Assembly (NCBI GenBank): GCA_036898135.1
Contig: CM072516.1
Coordinates: 58,419,676 to 58,483,675, forward strand
DNA: 64,000 bases
Source of the DNA: Oncomelania hupensis
Lineage: Eukaryota; Mollusca; Gastropoda; Littorinimorpha; Pomatiopsidae
Direction of reading: 5' to 3'
Positions 1 through 11,259 of this stretch are shown here, piece after piece. Every line of letters begins with the position of its first letter. The stretch's first letter is position 1. Under the pieces are notes generated by a model. That model was given only the letters and a program-made list of their open reading frames with translations, searched no databases and was not told the DNA's origin. The translations under genes were made by a program, and so were the position numbers.

Positions 1-593
1 AGAAAGCAGACCCGATGGATGAGAAGGAGGAGGAGAAGAAGAAGAGAGAGGAGGAAGAACAAGAAGAATTAGAAGACACCGGAGTGGAAGAAAGGAAAAC
101 CAGAAGGAGGAGAAGATCCCAGAACAAAATGAGGAGGAGGATGTTTGCTCCGGCAGTCGTCCTTGCAATTAGTTGCCTAAGGTCAAGAAGAAGAAGAAGA
201 AGAAGAAGAAGAAGAAGAAGATGGTGACGAGAAGGATAAAGAATAGGGGGGGGGGAGGGAGAAAAAAAGAAGAAGAGCTAACATGTGATTAGACAGTTTT
301 ATAAAATGAGCTAGGAGGATTAAAAAAAAAATTCAATAGTAGTAAAGCGTCAAACAGCGCTGCCATGCTATTAAGAAAACATAAAAAGACAACACATTAT
401 TAGCCACACATCGTAGCAGAGACTCGCTGAGTGCCTCTCACAAACGTAAGCCATGGCTAGTTTCAGCTACGCAGTGTGCATCGGTAGTTCTTACAGCAGT
501 TAAAACCATGGCGCTCACTGTAAGCTCTATGGTTAAAACAAAACAACAACAAAAGCAACAAACAAAAGCGACCAAAATAATCTATATTTAGTC
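1..593. other. GA-rich low-complexity start of window
   Basis: The first 260 bases are purine-rich (GAG/GAA/AGG) with a clean (GAA)n run at 185-220. The 70-codon open frame over it is almost all E, K and R and reads as translated simple repeat, not a protein. From 260 to 593 I see only one hairpin element (405-478) and otherwise unremarkable sequence. Confidence 0.6.
405..478. mobile_element. Hairpin MITE copy H1
   Basis: A 74 bp segment with inverted ends: left end CGTAGCAGAGACT and right end AGTTTCAGCTACGCAGTGTG. The same ends recur at 9410, 25656, 33071 and 58599, so this is a dispersed fold-back family. The target-site duplication is not clear for this copy. Confidence 0.55.
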
Positions 594-716
594 ATTCCTA
601 TCTAATCCTACTCTATCCCGTAACTCGAAAGTCGTCGGGGTACCACAGATGATCGTTTAACCAGCGTGCTCCATGTTTCTCTACCTTCAGCAACCCTCAA
701 GGTTTCGCTCAGTGTT
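594..716 (-). mobile_element. Family B LINE 3' end, 5'-truncated (B1)
   Basis: On the minus strand this is the last part of the reverse-transcriptase-type LINE seen more fully at 34564-35516 and 48283-49371. It holds the C-terminal '..VKRSSVVP' region and a degraded CCTAT/ATAGG tail. It is heavily truncated, about 120 bp, and non-functional. Confidence 0.6.
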
Positions 717-719
717 CAA

Positions 720-827
720 AATATGTCTTTAGAGTTACGTGAACCTTGACTTCTTCAAGGACCTGCGATGCACTCTGCCGCTGTTTAATGATGACAAACT
801 AAAATCGAAAATAACCACACCGAGAGG

Positions 828-905
<78 letters not shown>

Positions 906-2343
906 TGGGAGTCAGCTGTAAAAATATAGTACTAAAAGAAGAGGGTGGGAGGGGAGTGGGCGGGGACGGGATTAAAAGCAACTCCGTTTCCATTCAGCCA
1001 TCGAACTTCCCATATTTTCTGCTCGTTAGTAAGCCTATACAACGGAAGATCATCCATAAGGGGAGTCTTGTTTACAATATTATCTACAGAAAGATCGATG
1101 TCAATGTGGAGCGTTTTTCTCCCACACTGATGTATATGTAGACCTAGTAGTAATAGTAGTAGTAGTAGTAGTAGTGGTAGTAGTATTGCTTCTTGTTGTT
1201 TTCCTCTGTCGTCCATTAACACCATTTCATTTATATTTGGAGTTCTAGACCTGTTGAAAAGTATTGTTTCTTGTGAGTTCTGTTGTGTGTGTTTCGTTTT
1301 GTCGGTCTGAGGAAGAACATAGCTCTGAAATTTGCAATATGTTGTTTTGTATTGTCTTTTCTTAGTTGGTGTAACCATGGGTTTCTAAATTTTTATCACA
1401 GAGGCATTCTACGCTGACAGTGGATTCTCGCTAGCAGAGCAGTAGACAGCATACATGGCGCTCTGTATCACAGATCAAAAGGGTACGATTACGGACAGCG
1501 TCTTTGGCGAAAGAAATCCGCCAATCTTGTCCTCCAGAACATGAGACGACGATGCATCAGTGTCAAATTTGAAAAGTTAGGGAGATCCAGAAAAAGAACA
1601 CTTAGATTACGAGATCCACACAAGTACGTCATAAAAACGCAAAATATGCCCTGCAATCGTGACAAAGAAATAAGTCAAGCGAGGGTAATTTTTAAAAAAA
1701 TCTACCTTTGGTATATGTGATTACTTTTCTTGCCTGTGTTTGACGACTAACTTACTTTTTTTATTTTTTGTCAGGATCTTACAATCTTATAACGCTAAAA
1801 GTTTCAAAAAGACTCTTCTTCCGGTTTTTAATAAGGATGCAAAACTAATAGTTTCGATATTTTGTAATGATATGACTTACATATTGAAAACGAAGTTGTT
1901 TTTTTTTTTCTATTAAAAAAAAGTGGCCCTACTTTATTTTGTTATCGTATGACATAAATGTTGAAGTTCTCAAAAAACTGCAGTTAGACTTGCTCCACTT
2001 TGCCATTATCACATAGTAGGCGGTATAGCGTGGGAGTGTTCAGTATAAGGTTGGCTAACAACATTTGTCATTTAAAAGGTCACTTTCCGAGAATACTTTA
2101 ATTGCACTCCGGTTGTGACGGATGCTTTGATGAACCCAAGAATGGCCATCACCTATCGCTTTGTTTAATCTCCCTTTCCTCAGACCCACCCTACCGCGCA
2201 TCTCTCTCTCTTTCTCTCTCTCTAAAAATAATAATTCTTGTACTTAGTGTGTCTGCTAGATTACAGATAATTTGACGATGAGTTTTGATTGTTTGTTTGT
2301 TTTTTTTTCGTTTAAAATTGAGTTTAATTCGTCCATTGCAACA
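720..2343. other. No gene seen; simple repeats
   Basis: The stretch holds a (GA)n array at 830-905, a (TAG)n array at 1144-1184, and a short CT run at 2197-2222. Open frames across the arrays are repeat translations (RERERE, SLSLSL). I recognise no gene or element in the remainder. Confidence 0.6.
830..905. repeat. (GA)n microsatellite
   Basis: About 38 GA units with one interruption (ATAG) near 883. Confidence 0.95.
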
Positions 2344-2356
2344 AGTGTTAAAGATA

Positions 2357-3257
2357 GTTTTTGATTTATTGTTGCTTTAGGTCCAGCGGACTCTTCCGAG
2401 CCAAATCAGGACCGGACAACCCCTGATCCGCATAAAAGATCTGCTGAAACAACCCTAGTTGGAAAACTGAATGCCCTCCACCGGCCAGTCACTTTACAAT
2501 AAAGACATCCCACGCAGGGGACGGCTGAGGCTTTACCCCAACTAATCGAACCCCCGGTTACAAAAACAAAATTGAATACAAACATCATTATAAATTATCA
2601 ACAAAACACATACATATAAAATGCCTATATTGCTAAATAATAACATCATAGGAAGCCCTAGTGACCACCCGGCAGAAAGCCTCCAATACTCCCAAGCTGA
2701 TCCAACAGACCTCATACACAAACAAGGAGTCTTGTCCAGGAAGAGTTTTCAAGAAAAAAGGTAGGTCATTGATCTAGCGAAGAAGAAGATAGTATAGCAG
2801 AGTGATAGGACAGAGCAGGAATGGGAAAGAGCAAATGAGGAAGACAGCGACAGTGGAAATTTAAAGCACTAAATTTCCAGAAAGTGGGGATACTATTTAT
2901 ACTGAAACCCCCGGCACTCCAACGGGGGTACTGTTGCCGCAGTGAATCGGTCATGCCTATAAAGGAAAGACAGGTTTTCAACTGGGTCTGAGGGGCCGGG
3001 TAGCTCAGTTGGTAAGAGCGTCTTGCTAGTAACCGAAAGGTCGCTGGTTCGAATCCCGGATTGATCAACGTGTGATCATATTATTTTCCCCTTTACCAAC
3101 AACTGGCCCGCTGGTGTCAGTATAAATCGGTCCAGTAGTCACCTATATGCGAAAGTGTCGTGTGACTATAATCTACAAACAACAACTGGGTCTTTCACTT
3201 TTCCCTTTATAGGTTAGAACAATCTACAGTGGCAAGATTGCTCATGACCCCAAGGGG
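2357..3257 (-). mobile_element. Family A non-LTR 3'-end copy A1, carrying a SINE
   Basis: In minus orientation this repeat runs from a CCCCTTGGGGTCATGAGC start (near 3257) to the 3' end GAGTCCGCTGGACCTAAAGC (near 2380). The same sequence occurs at 4725-6260, 15416-18169 and 51049-51625. Probable TSDs are AGTGTTAAAGATA at 2344-2356 and AGTGTTAACGATA at 3258-3270, with one mismatch. A SINE interrupts it at 2990-3182. No open frame is conserved between copies, so it is probably the 3' untranslated end of a LINE. A long independent SINE-like element is the alternative. Confidence 0.8.
2990..3182 (+). mobile_element. tRNA-derived SINE inserted in family A copy
   Basis: The 193 bp insert starts with a tRNA-like head: A box TAGCTCAGTTGG and B box GGTTCGAATCC about 45 bp apart. 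The tail is ACAAACAA. It is flanked by the perfect 11 bp duplication CAACTGGGTCT at 2979-2989 and 3183-3193. The unfilled site is visible in the sister copy near 4797-4808 (CCCCAGTTG on the opposite strand). It is a SINE, not a functional tRNA gene, because the head continues into an unrelated body. Confidence 0.85.
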
Positions 3258-3270
3258 AGTGTTAACGATA

Positions 3271-3727
3271 ACAAGCGAACAAAACAAAACATAACGAAAC
3301 TAATTGTTTTTTCTTAAAGTGTTCAGAATTTGTAGTCATGTTCCTTTAAACGAAGAGTAAAAGCTGAGCTTAAGCGAGACATGATTTGGATGGCTCTGTA
3401 CAGAAATATCAAACAAGGCGCTTCGTTACATCACTTGCGGTCTAATATTGACTAACGATGTTTCATGTTGTGTATTTTATATATTCATCTTCAAATCCCG
3501 GTCATATACACTGGTTATCATTTTGAGTTATCGAGTTTATTTATTGTCTGCAATAATATTGGGGTTTGTGGTTATGGCGATTAGACTGAGCCGGCCCTTG
3601 GCTAACTCCATGTAGGCCTATGTTGTCTTCACACACATTTATTAAAGAGTACATTATTGCGTTTTAACGTCCATCCCTCTTTTCTTCAGACTAAAGCGTT
3701 GTCCTTGAATGCTCTACCTAATTTGCT
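3271..3727. other. No feature recognised
   Basis: AT-rich unique-looking sequence with no open frame, repeat or element end that I can support. Confidence 0.5.
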
Positions 3728-4074
3728 GTGCCAATAGGTCATCCTTCGGATGAGAGTATAAACCGAGGTCTAATCTGTTCACGCACGCATTCCATCGCAT
3801 GGACCCTAAAGATCCTGACGCTCATGTCCTAGACGGGAGAGTGCCGGTTAACAAATACACCCTGCGCGCACTATAGACCCCTTCTCTCGATGCCCGGTCG
3901 CCCAGGATTGTGCTCAGTCGTCTTGGCGTCAGACTGTGCGCTTAAAGGCTGTTAGTGGACGCCTCAGGCGGCTTGAATTGGATCCTGTATCGGCCAGCGC
4001 CTTGAGCAGCTCTTGAGCTGGTAAAACATTATATAAAAGTGATAAAATAAAATAAAATAAATAAATAAATAGAT
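3728..4074 (+). mobile_element. SINE-1 body, head missing
   Basis: It begins at the conserved block TCCTTCGGATGAGAGTATAA, then GATCCTGACGCTCATGTCCT, then GATCCTGTATCGGCCAGCGC. It ends in an (AAAAT)n/(AAAT)n tail. The same blocks in the same order are found at 8343, 53806, 59986 and 63062. The tRNA-like head present in the 8343 copy is absent here, so this copy is 5'-truncated. Confidence 0.75.
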
Positions 4075-4735
4075 AGTTCAGAGTTCCTGTCTTCTTCCAC
4101 TGTAGGCACTGTCCTTCTTGGCCAAACCACTATTCCTGTGTCATATTCTGTCAAAAACCTTGGTGTCATCCTTGACAACATCCTCTCAATGTCAGACATT
4201 CATCCGCAAAACCTGTCAAACATGCAACTTTCAGCTCCTTAGAATAGGCCTTGTACGCAAGCATCTGACCACTGACTTTACAGCCAAACACATTTCCTCT
4301 CTTGTTCTCTCACGCTTAGACTACTGTAACTCTCTCCTGGCTGGACATCCTTCCACTTCTGTTCATCTGCACCAAAGTGTTCAGAACTGAGCTGCTTGTC
4401 GGGTTCTCAAAAGTAAAAAAAAAATCTGATCATATCACACTACTCCTACATTCTCTCCACTGGCTTCCTGTGTCTCAAAGGATTACCTACAAAATCTGTT
4501 ACTTTCTTGTACAAGTGCGTCCATGGATTTGCCCCTTCATACATCACCCAGAACATTCAATTCTACAAGTCATCTAGAAATCTTCGTTCTTCCTCTGACA
4601 TGCTACAAATATCCCGCTACAAACTTTCTTCTTCAGGCTGCCGATCCTTCTCAGTGCCTGGTTCTTCCTCTCTATTTTTGCAGCTCTCCGAACATAGCCA
4701 CTTTCCAGTCCAACTTAACAACACATCACCCCTTG
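4075..4735 (+). pseudogene. CR1/L2-like LINE reverse transcriptase C-terminus, broken
   Basis: Translation gives SVKNLGVILDN, SSLVLSRLDYCNSLLAGHP, DHITLLLHSLHWLPVSQRI and LRSSSDMLQISRYKLSSSG, spread over three frames. The same blocks in the same order occur in the intact LINE at 19368-21728 (LVLSRLDYCNSLLAG, HSLHWLPV, RTLRSSAD). There are at least two frameshifts and an in-frame stop (SVQN-stop). The fragment abuts family A copy A2 with no visible boundary. My inference is that family A is the 3' UTR of this LINE. Confidence 0.75.
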
Positions 4736-6260
4736 GGGTCATGAGCAATCTTGCCACTGTTGATTGTTCTAACCTATAAAGGGAAAAGTGAAAGCCCCAG
4801 TTGAAAACCTGTCTTGACTTTGTAGGCATGACCGATTCACTGCGGCAACAGTACCCCCGTTGGGGTGCCGGGGGTTTCAGTATAAATAGTATCCCCACTT
4901 TCTGAAAATTAAGTGCTTTAAATTCCCACTGTCGCTGTCTTTCTCATTTGCTCTTTCTCATTCCTGCTCTGTTCTATCAATCTGCTATACTATCGTCTTC
5001 TTCGCTATACCAGTCATCTACCTTTTTTCTTGAAAACTCTTCCGGGACAAGACTCCTTGTTCGATCCAGTATGGGAATAGAGCAGGATAATAGCTGTACT
5101 TTTTGTGAAGATGAAAGAGAAAACATTCAACATCTATTCTTTAAGTGTCCGTATGTTCAAGTATTTTGGAAGGAATTTGAAAGGGCCATTAATTCTAAAT
5201 GCTATAATTCTGTTGCCTTCCACTTTAGCGAGCATCTGGTTATATTTGGCTGTGACAGAAATATAAAAACTGATAAAATATTGGATTTAATATTATTATT
5301 ATCTAAATCATATATTTATAGATGTAAAATGGAAAAACACACTCCACTCTATCAATCATTTACATATGTAATAAAACACAGATATGAGATAGAGAAGTAT
5401 ATAGCTTGTGTACAGTTGACACAAGAAAAATGCATGCAAGCATGGCATCCCTATATCCCGCTGTTTGAAAGCTTATAATTCATTTATTGTTTGTTTGCCT
5501 CAAAGGTTGTTCATTAAGAAGTTGTTAAAAAGTACTCCATGACCTATGTTTGTTTCTCTGTCTCTTTGTCTCTCTCTTTCTCTCTCTCTGCCTCTCTCTC
5601 TCGCTCCCTATCTGTCTATATCTATGTACAAAAACCTAAACCAAACTAGCTTGAATAGCATATATTGTAAAATTATAATAACTATGTACACTCTGTAAGT
5701 TTTCTTTATATTTGATTTAATGACTTATCTGTAATATTGAAATAATGCAAAATTTTCCGATTTACTTTCCATATTTTGTGCATATTAGTTATGATTGTAT
5801 TTATTCATGTTATGTATTAATACTGGTTTATATTCATGCTTGTTTTGGAATTAAAAAAAGTTGATTATAAAAAAAAAGACTCCTTGTTCGTGTATGAGGT
5901 CTGTTGGATCAGCTTGGGAATGTTGGACGCTTTCTGCCAGGTGGTCACTAGGGCTTCCTATGATGTTAATATTTAGCAAAGTAGGCATTTTATATGTATG
6001 TGTTTTGTTGATAATTTATAATGATGTTTGTATTCTAGTTTGTTTTTGTAAACGGGGGTTCGATTAGTTGGGGTAAAGCCTCAGCCGTCCCCTGCGTGGG
6101 ATGTCTTTATTGTAAAGTGACTGGCTGGTGGAGGGCATTCAGTTTTCCCACTAGGGTTGTTTCAGCAGATCTTTTAAGCGGATTGGGGGTTGTCCGGTCC
6201 TGATTTGGCTCGGAAGAGTCCGCTGGACCTAAAGCAACAATTATGTAATGTAATGTAATG
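4725..6260 (+). mobile_element. Family A copy A2, split by an L1-like insertion
   Basis: Left part 4725-5063 and right part 5891-6260 are continuous in copies A1 and A9. The 3' end is a (TAATG)n tail at 6244-6260. The gap between the parts is the L1-like fragment at 5064-5875. Its 5' limit is uncertain, because the CR1/L2 protein remnant at 4075-4735 may belong to the same insertion. Confidence 0.8.
5064..5875 (+). mobile_element. 5'-truncated L1-like LINE with zinc-finger C-terminus
   Basis: The insert is about 812 bp and sits inside a family A copy, with a 15 bp TSD AAGACTCCTTGTTCG at 5049-5063 and 5876-5890. The open part (to a TAA at 5476-5478) has a CTFC...H...C arrangement, CxxC-x9-H-x4-C, typical of the zf-RVT region that ends many L1/Tx1-type reverse transcriptases. 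A W follows shortly after (PYVQVFW). About 400 bp of AT-rich 3' UTR and an A-rich end follow. All catalytic regions are missing. The family call is from motif resemblance only. Confidence 0.8.
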
Positions 6261-7070
6261 TTCACCAGCATCAGTCCTTCTTTTCTGATTCAGACCACCG
6301 CCGACACGCCGCACGCACCCAGCCCACTCACAACAAAAATCAAATTGACTCAAAACAAGTGACCAAATACCATATTCTTATTTTCGTGTGTCCTGATATC
6401 GGTATTTGCGGAATTCGAACGCGAACTTCTAGTCCGGGTGTTCTGTTGAATCAAGGCCTGCAGCTGTCCAACGTTGCGGTTGTTGTCTCCTGTACAATAC
6501 AGGATGGACAAACCTAATTTTTAAACCTCACCCAATCTGGATTGAACAATTCTAAAACGCAAGGAGTAGTCATACGTTCCTGGGAGTTCTCACACTCCTG
6601 TACCTATTTTCAAAAGGGTATTCGTACCCCCCATCCCCCCCCCAAAAAAAAAAAATTTTTTTTATAGAGTATGGACGTTTTCGAGATGAGGGGGTGAGGG
6701 GGTTGGAGGAGGTGGAGGAGGTGGAGGAGGTGGAGGAGATGGAGGAGAAGGGAGTTCTTTCGCGGCAAGATTATTAATATGGCGGGCTGAATGATTGGTC
6801 TGTAAATTGACATTTCCCCGAGGTTTGTTATTATTATAAGTTGCTTGTGTTACCCTTTCATTAGCGTAACAGCAATGGCTGCACACACTCCCACAACTAC
6901 AGAACGGTCAGTTTGACCAATAGAGTAACCACTGGTCAGTGCACTGAGGTCAAGGCACGGTGATAATTGCTGTCGGACGGAGGTGTTAAGGGTGGTCGTC
7001 GCGGATGGTTATGAGGTTTTAGATTATTATAACACGCTGAGGAGGAGTAGAATTATAAGAAGAGTTTTAC
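6261..7070. other. No gene seen; G/A-rich repeat
   Basis: The only structure I see is an imperfect (GGAGGT)n/(GGA)n tract around 6690-6750 and a C/A run at 6630-6662. Open frames over these are proline- or leucine-rich repeat translations. Confidence 0.5.
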
Positions 7071-7074
7071 GACG

Positions 7075-7109
7075 GTGATGATGATGATGATGACGATGAT
7101 GATGATGAC

Positions 7110-7161
<52 letters not shown>
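7075..7161. repeat. (GAT)n microsatellite
   Basis: GAT units with scattered GAC variants, about 29 units. Confidence 0.95.
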
Positions 7162-7214
7162 CATATTTACATAGCGCCCGGGTCTATAGAAATTTATGCT
7201 CAGCATAAAACAGT

Positions 7215-7565
7215 ATAATAATAATATTATTATTATTATTATTTATCATTCTTATATAGCGCTTTTTCAGCTCAATAGCTGCTCAAGGCGCTGGTGGATA
7301 TAGGATCTAACTCAAGCCGCCCGAAGAGCCCACGTGCTGCCTTGGGCGCACAGTCTGACGTTTAGACGACTGAGCACAATCCTAGGCGACCGGGGAAGGA
7401 GGAGAATAGAAAACTATACATTGAAACAACCATCAGACTAATAGCAATAGTAAGATGGCCAATGCTTACAGCCAAAGTTTATATCCGGGACACCGGGAGT
7501 CGAACCCGCAACCTTTGTAACACGAGCTCGCCGCTCTATCAACTGAGCTATCCCGTTACCCGGTC
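7215..7565 (-). mobile_element. SINE-1 related copy with alternative tRNA-like head
   Basis: Read on the minus strand: a tRNA-like head (GATAGCTCAGTTGATAGAGC, then GGTTGCGGGTTCGACTCCC) at about 7480-7562, a short unique body, then the SINE-1 tail blocks GACTGAGCACAATCCTAGGC (plus strand) and GCGCTATATAAGAATG. The 3' end is an (ATT)n tail at 7216-7246. The head differs from the 8343 copy, which suggests head exchange between SINE lineages sharing one tail. Confidence 0.7.
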
Positions 7566-8342
7566 TATATACTCACATGTAATTCAAAATGTGTTCCATT
7601 ACTTCCACAACAACACCATGAACTGTCAACACACGGAGACTGTAATAAACATCAAAGACATCATTCATCACACACACTCACACACACACATATGCACACA
7701 CACACGCACACAGGTTGATTTTTTTCAAAACTATTGCCAGCAGTGGACTAGATTCACAGATAATCAGCTTCTGTTACATGCAATGTACAGAACATAAACA
7801 AGATCTGAAGTACAAACTATTCTAATCATTGATTAATCAATTAAGAGAGGCTGACGAGGCGGTCTTCATCCGGCCTTCTTTACTGATGGATTGTGCAGAT
7901 TACTATTATTCCGTCCATTGGGAGTACGCCATTAGCAAGCACGTGCGTAGTGTGATTACAAGGGAGATAATTGACCCTCGGTCGCAAACACATGTTGCTT
8001 CCCTTGGCTTCTTCGTTTGTGCCGTCTCAATGTGCCAGCTTGAATGGTTGTAGGGGGAAAAAAACCAGGCAGGAGGCTGTACTCAATGTTTCTAGAAATG
8101 AGGACCTAATATTCTGATAAACAATTGTTCAATAGTTATCATTCTTCGTGTTATACCCCTCAACACGCCCCACTCGCAATTCCAACCTCACATGTTCTGT
8201 TTCATCGCCTGTACCTCTATCATCCGCAACTGACAGTACGACCATCACCATTATTATCCCTTCTTTCTCCATAACCGAAAATGAAATGACGAAAAAGAAA
8301 ATACTGCCCTCACGATTCGCGGTTTTAAATAATACATAGCGA
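7566..8342. other. No gene seen; (CA)n tract
   Basis: A broken CA run lies at 7670-7715. The open frames here have no recognisable domain. Confidence 0.5.
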
Positions 8343-8776
8343 AAAGGGAGGCACTGTGGTCTAATGGTAGTGCTTCGGCTTGCGGATCTGAAGGTCCCGG
8401 GTTCGAAACCCTGGCCGGACCATTGTGTTGTGTCCCTGGGAAAGACACTTTACTCATGTTTTCCTACTCCTTCGGATGAGAGTATAAACCGAGGTCTAGT
8501 CTATGTGTCGCATACATTCCATCATAACGGACTTTAAAGATCCTGACGCTCATGTCCTAGACGGGTGAGTGGCGGTAACAAGAACACACCCAGCATGCAC
8601 TTGGTCCTTCTCCCCCATCCCTGGCTGCCCAGGATTGTGCTCCGGGCGTCAGACCATGCGCCCAAAAGCTGCGGGTGGGCGTTTCGGGCGGTTTGAGTTA
8701 GATCCTGTATCGGCCAGCGCCTTGATCCTTAGGCTAAGGCGCCTTACGAATGACGAACATTATTATTATTATTATA
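8343..8776 (+). mobile_element. SINE-1, most complete plus-strand copy
   Basis: A full-length element of about 430 bp. The tRNA-like head has A-box-like GTGGTCTAATGGTAG and B box GGGTTCGAAACCC. The body blocks follow: TCCTTCGGATGAGAGTATAA, GATCCTGACGCTCATGTCCT, CCCAGGATTGTGCTC and GATCCTGTATCGGCCAGCGC. It ends in an (ATT)n tail at about 8758-8775. It does not encode protein. Use it as the reference for the partial copies in this window. Confidence 0.85.
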
Positions 8777-9097
8777 TGGCGTATTATTTGAATTTAATTG
8801 GTATTTGGTATTATTAATTAACATGCCATTTATTGCTACGAAGAATAATGGCAAAGTCATCATTATTGGCATAGAGCATGTACGATTGTGAATTGCGCAT
8901 AACTGGTATTAACCACAATGTCTGAAGAAAAACTAGCTTTCGAAACTACTAGTTGGATTATAAAGCAATGCTTAAGATTTCAATGTATTGATTAATACAA
9001 TAAAAAACAAAGTTGCGAAGAAGAATTTATAAGGCACCATTGAACGCTGTGACAACAATATTCTTGCGAACATTAGTTTAGGCTTATACATTTTTTA
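8777..9097. other. No feature recognised
   Basis: AT-rich sequence without open frames or repeats I can name. Confidence 0.45.
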
Positions 9098-9238
9098 TTT
9101 AATCATTCTTATAGAGCGCTTTTCCAGCTTCAGAGCTGCTCAATGCGATGGTCGATACAGGATCTAGATCAATCCGCCCCAGGCTCCCACTCGCTAGCCT
9201 TAGGAGCAATGTCTGAGGCACAAACAACTGAGCAAAAT
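9098..9238 (-). mobile_element. SINE-1 3' fragment
   Basis: The minus strand carries the tail end of SINE-1: GCGCTTTTCCAGCTTCAGAG (plus strand), then GATACAGGATCTAGATCAA. It is strongly diverged and truncated at both ends. Confidence 0.6.
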
Positions 9239-9409
9239 TCAATTCAATTCAATAAATCTGTAATTGTCTCATTAATGTAATTTTGACAGCCACAAATCAT
9301 TGAACGTTGAAGAATTAGAAAATAATGTCAAAGTCACTACGTTAATTTATCGCGGTGAATACTTTCACTGCCGATAATACTTTGCACTGTCAGAGACCCG
9401 ATGTTGATT

Positions 9410-9466
9410 CACACTGCGGTTTCGTTCGCTCATCCCCGAGTACGTAAGCATTGGCTACGCAGTGTG
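9410..9466. mobile_element. Hairpin MITE copy H2
   Basis: The ends are CACACTGCG and CGCAGTGTG. A likely 9 bp duplication flanks them, ATGTTGATT at 9401-9409 and ACGTTGAAT at 9467-9475, with two mismatches. The internal part is shorter than in the other copies. Confidence 0.55.
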
Positions 9467-9701
9467 ACGTTGAATCTGACGCTCATTGGGGATGCTGTGG
9501 CGTCGGCAGGCCTGTTTCCTCTTATTGCTGCTGCTGCTAGGCTACAGTGGGAACAGCAGGTGTCTCGGGAGACTGCTGGGCAATGAAAGATAACAGAGAA
9601 TCCGGAAGTTTTTGGATAGGGGAGGCACCCTTATGTTCCTCCAGCCTATGTTCCCTGGACTCTTAGCAAACCAACACCTCCCCTCCCCCCATCTACCCCC
9701 C

Positions 9702-9738
9702 CTCTCTCTCTCTCTCTCTCACTCTCTCTCTCTCTCTT
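9702..9738. repeat. (TC)n microsatellite
   Basis: CT repeat with one A interruption. Confidence 0.9.
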
Positions 9739-9805
9739 TACGTAGAGATATATTTGTCACGAATATAGGGGGTTGGGGGAATGAGGGTTAGCAATTATTC
9801 ACTCG

Positions 9806-11220
9806 CGCTGTGTTGCCTCCCTTGAATAGGCCAACTTGCGGTGACTTTCAAGTGAATAACGCTGGGGATACTAAATAATGATAGACAGTCAAAAGGCCAG
9901 ATGAGAAGAATACAAACTAAACTAGTAGAGAATATGAACAAGGGGGAAGTCGGATGTTATAATATAATACTAGACAATTTATTAAATAGATGCAGGTCAA
10001 GCGTGGGTGGTAGGCTATAGGGCTGAGTCACTGGTGAGGGTGGGTTAATGTCCAGAGTATCGAGGAGTTATTCTGGTTTAGTCAACTGAGGGTTACTGGG
10101 GCGATTGAGGACAGATGTCATCATAAGGCACAGGGGTATCTGGCTGCTTTCGCGTGGTCAGCCAGATGTTCCGAGAATTGTGGTGTGCGCTGGGTGCACA
10201 CTTAGCTGTAGTGGCGTGTGGGCGGTGGTTGCCTCTGGATTCTGGATGGCGATTGTGCAATGGGTCCAGTCGGTTAGCGTCAGTTTTCCAATGCAGGTCA
10301 CTCGGTCGAATTCTTGGGTAATCGGGGTTGTGTTGCAGGCGGCCTACGTAGCTGACCGGTTGCTATATCTCTGCTTGTACGCTTCACGGTGTCAACCAGG
10401 GTATCAGGGTTGCACGCAGCGGGTCTTGAGTCTTCGTAGCAGCCCGGTATAAGGGCCCGTTCTGGAACGAAGTATTGACTCAGGATCAGAGGTGCACACA
10501 CACTCTGGATGCCGCGCCAGTTAGCGCGCATGCCAGTCAGATTTTCGAAATTTTTGGAGGCACCGGCCAAGACTTGGCCGGTTCGTTCCAACTGTCCAAC
10601 AATTTCAACAATGGCTATGGGGCTTGGTGGAATTGACTGGCGGCCGCTAATAGATAGTAATTTCGGCGCCTAAGATGGGGTGATGGACAGCAGGGGTGGA
10701 TATTCACACAATAGGATCGGGGGAGAAAGCAAAAGGGATAAGTACAGGACAATGGGGATTATAGGCAAGGGTGCTTTACTGGGGGACTTTAATCTAAATA
10801 ACAGGACAACATGGCATGGGGGATTTATACAAGAGTCTAGGCAGGGGTATATACATGTATAAATACAAGCATGGCATGAACAACAATCAAAAGGCAGATA
10901 ATGGATACAAGAAATAAAGTGCATATCATAAGCAATACATCAAGACAAACCACAGACACGGACGTACATATCTACAAGACATACGAACATGTTGGGAAAT
11001 CGACGGGTGATGGGAATGCTAAATGATATGAAGTAAGTTTCCACTCATTACCTTGACCAAGGAACGGGTAGGAACACAAGAATACTGACGAGGCTCAGGG
11101 GTCGCAACCTAGATGCAGACGTGTCCTCGGCAGGCAGTGTTGTTACTCGGGCTGACGGAGTGAGACTGACGCTTGGGTCTCTATTCTGGGGCTTCAAGGG
11201 GCTATCCTGAGGGGCGTGGC
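9806..11220 (+). repeat. Left arm of the inverted repeat
   Basis: It pairs with 12640-14033. Homology is strong from the outer end to about 11145 and weak after that. Open frames inside are not shared with the other arm, so there is no sign of selection for coding. Confidence 0.75.
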
Positions 11221-11259
11221 TTATGTGGCTTGGCCAGAGGGCGAGGAAGTGGAAACTGG

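Noticed and set aside
932..1378. 148-codon minus-strand frame
   Set aside because: Leu run comes from the TAG array; the rest has no recognisable motif.
3000..3062. Functional tRNA gene
   Set aside because: A and B boxes are present, but the sequence runs into a SINE body and is bounded by a TSD at 2990 and 3182; it is a tRNA-derived SINE head.
7480..7562. Functional tRNA gene on the minus strand
   Set aside because: The tRNA-like part continues into SINE-1 tail blocks, and the acceptor ends do not pair well.
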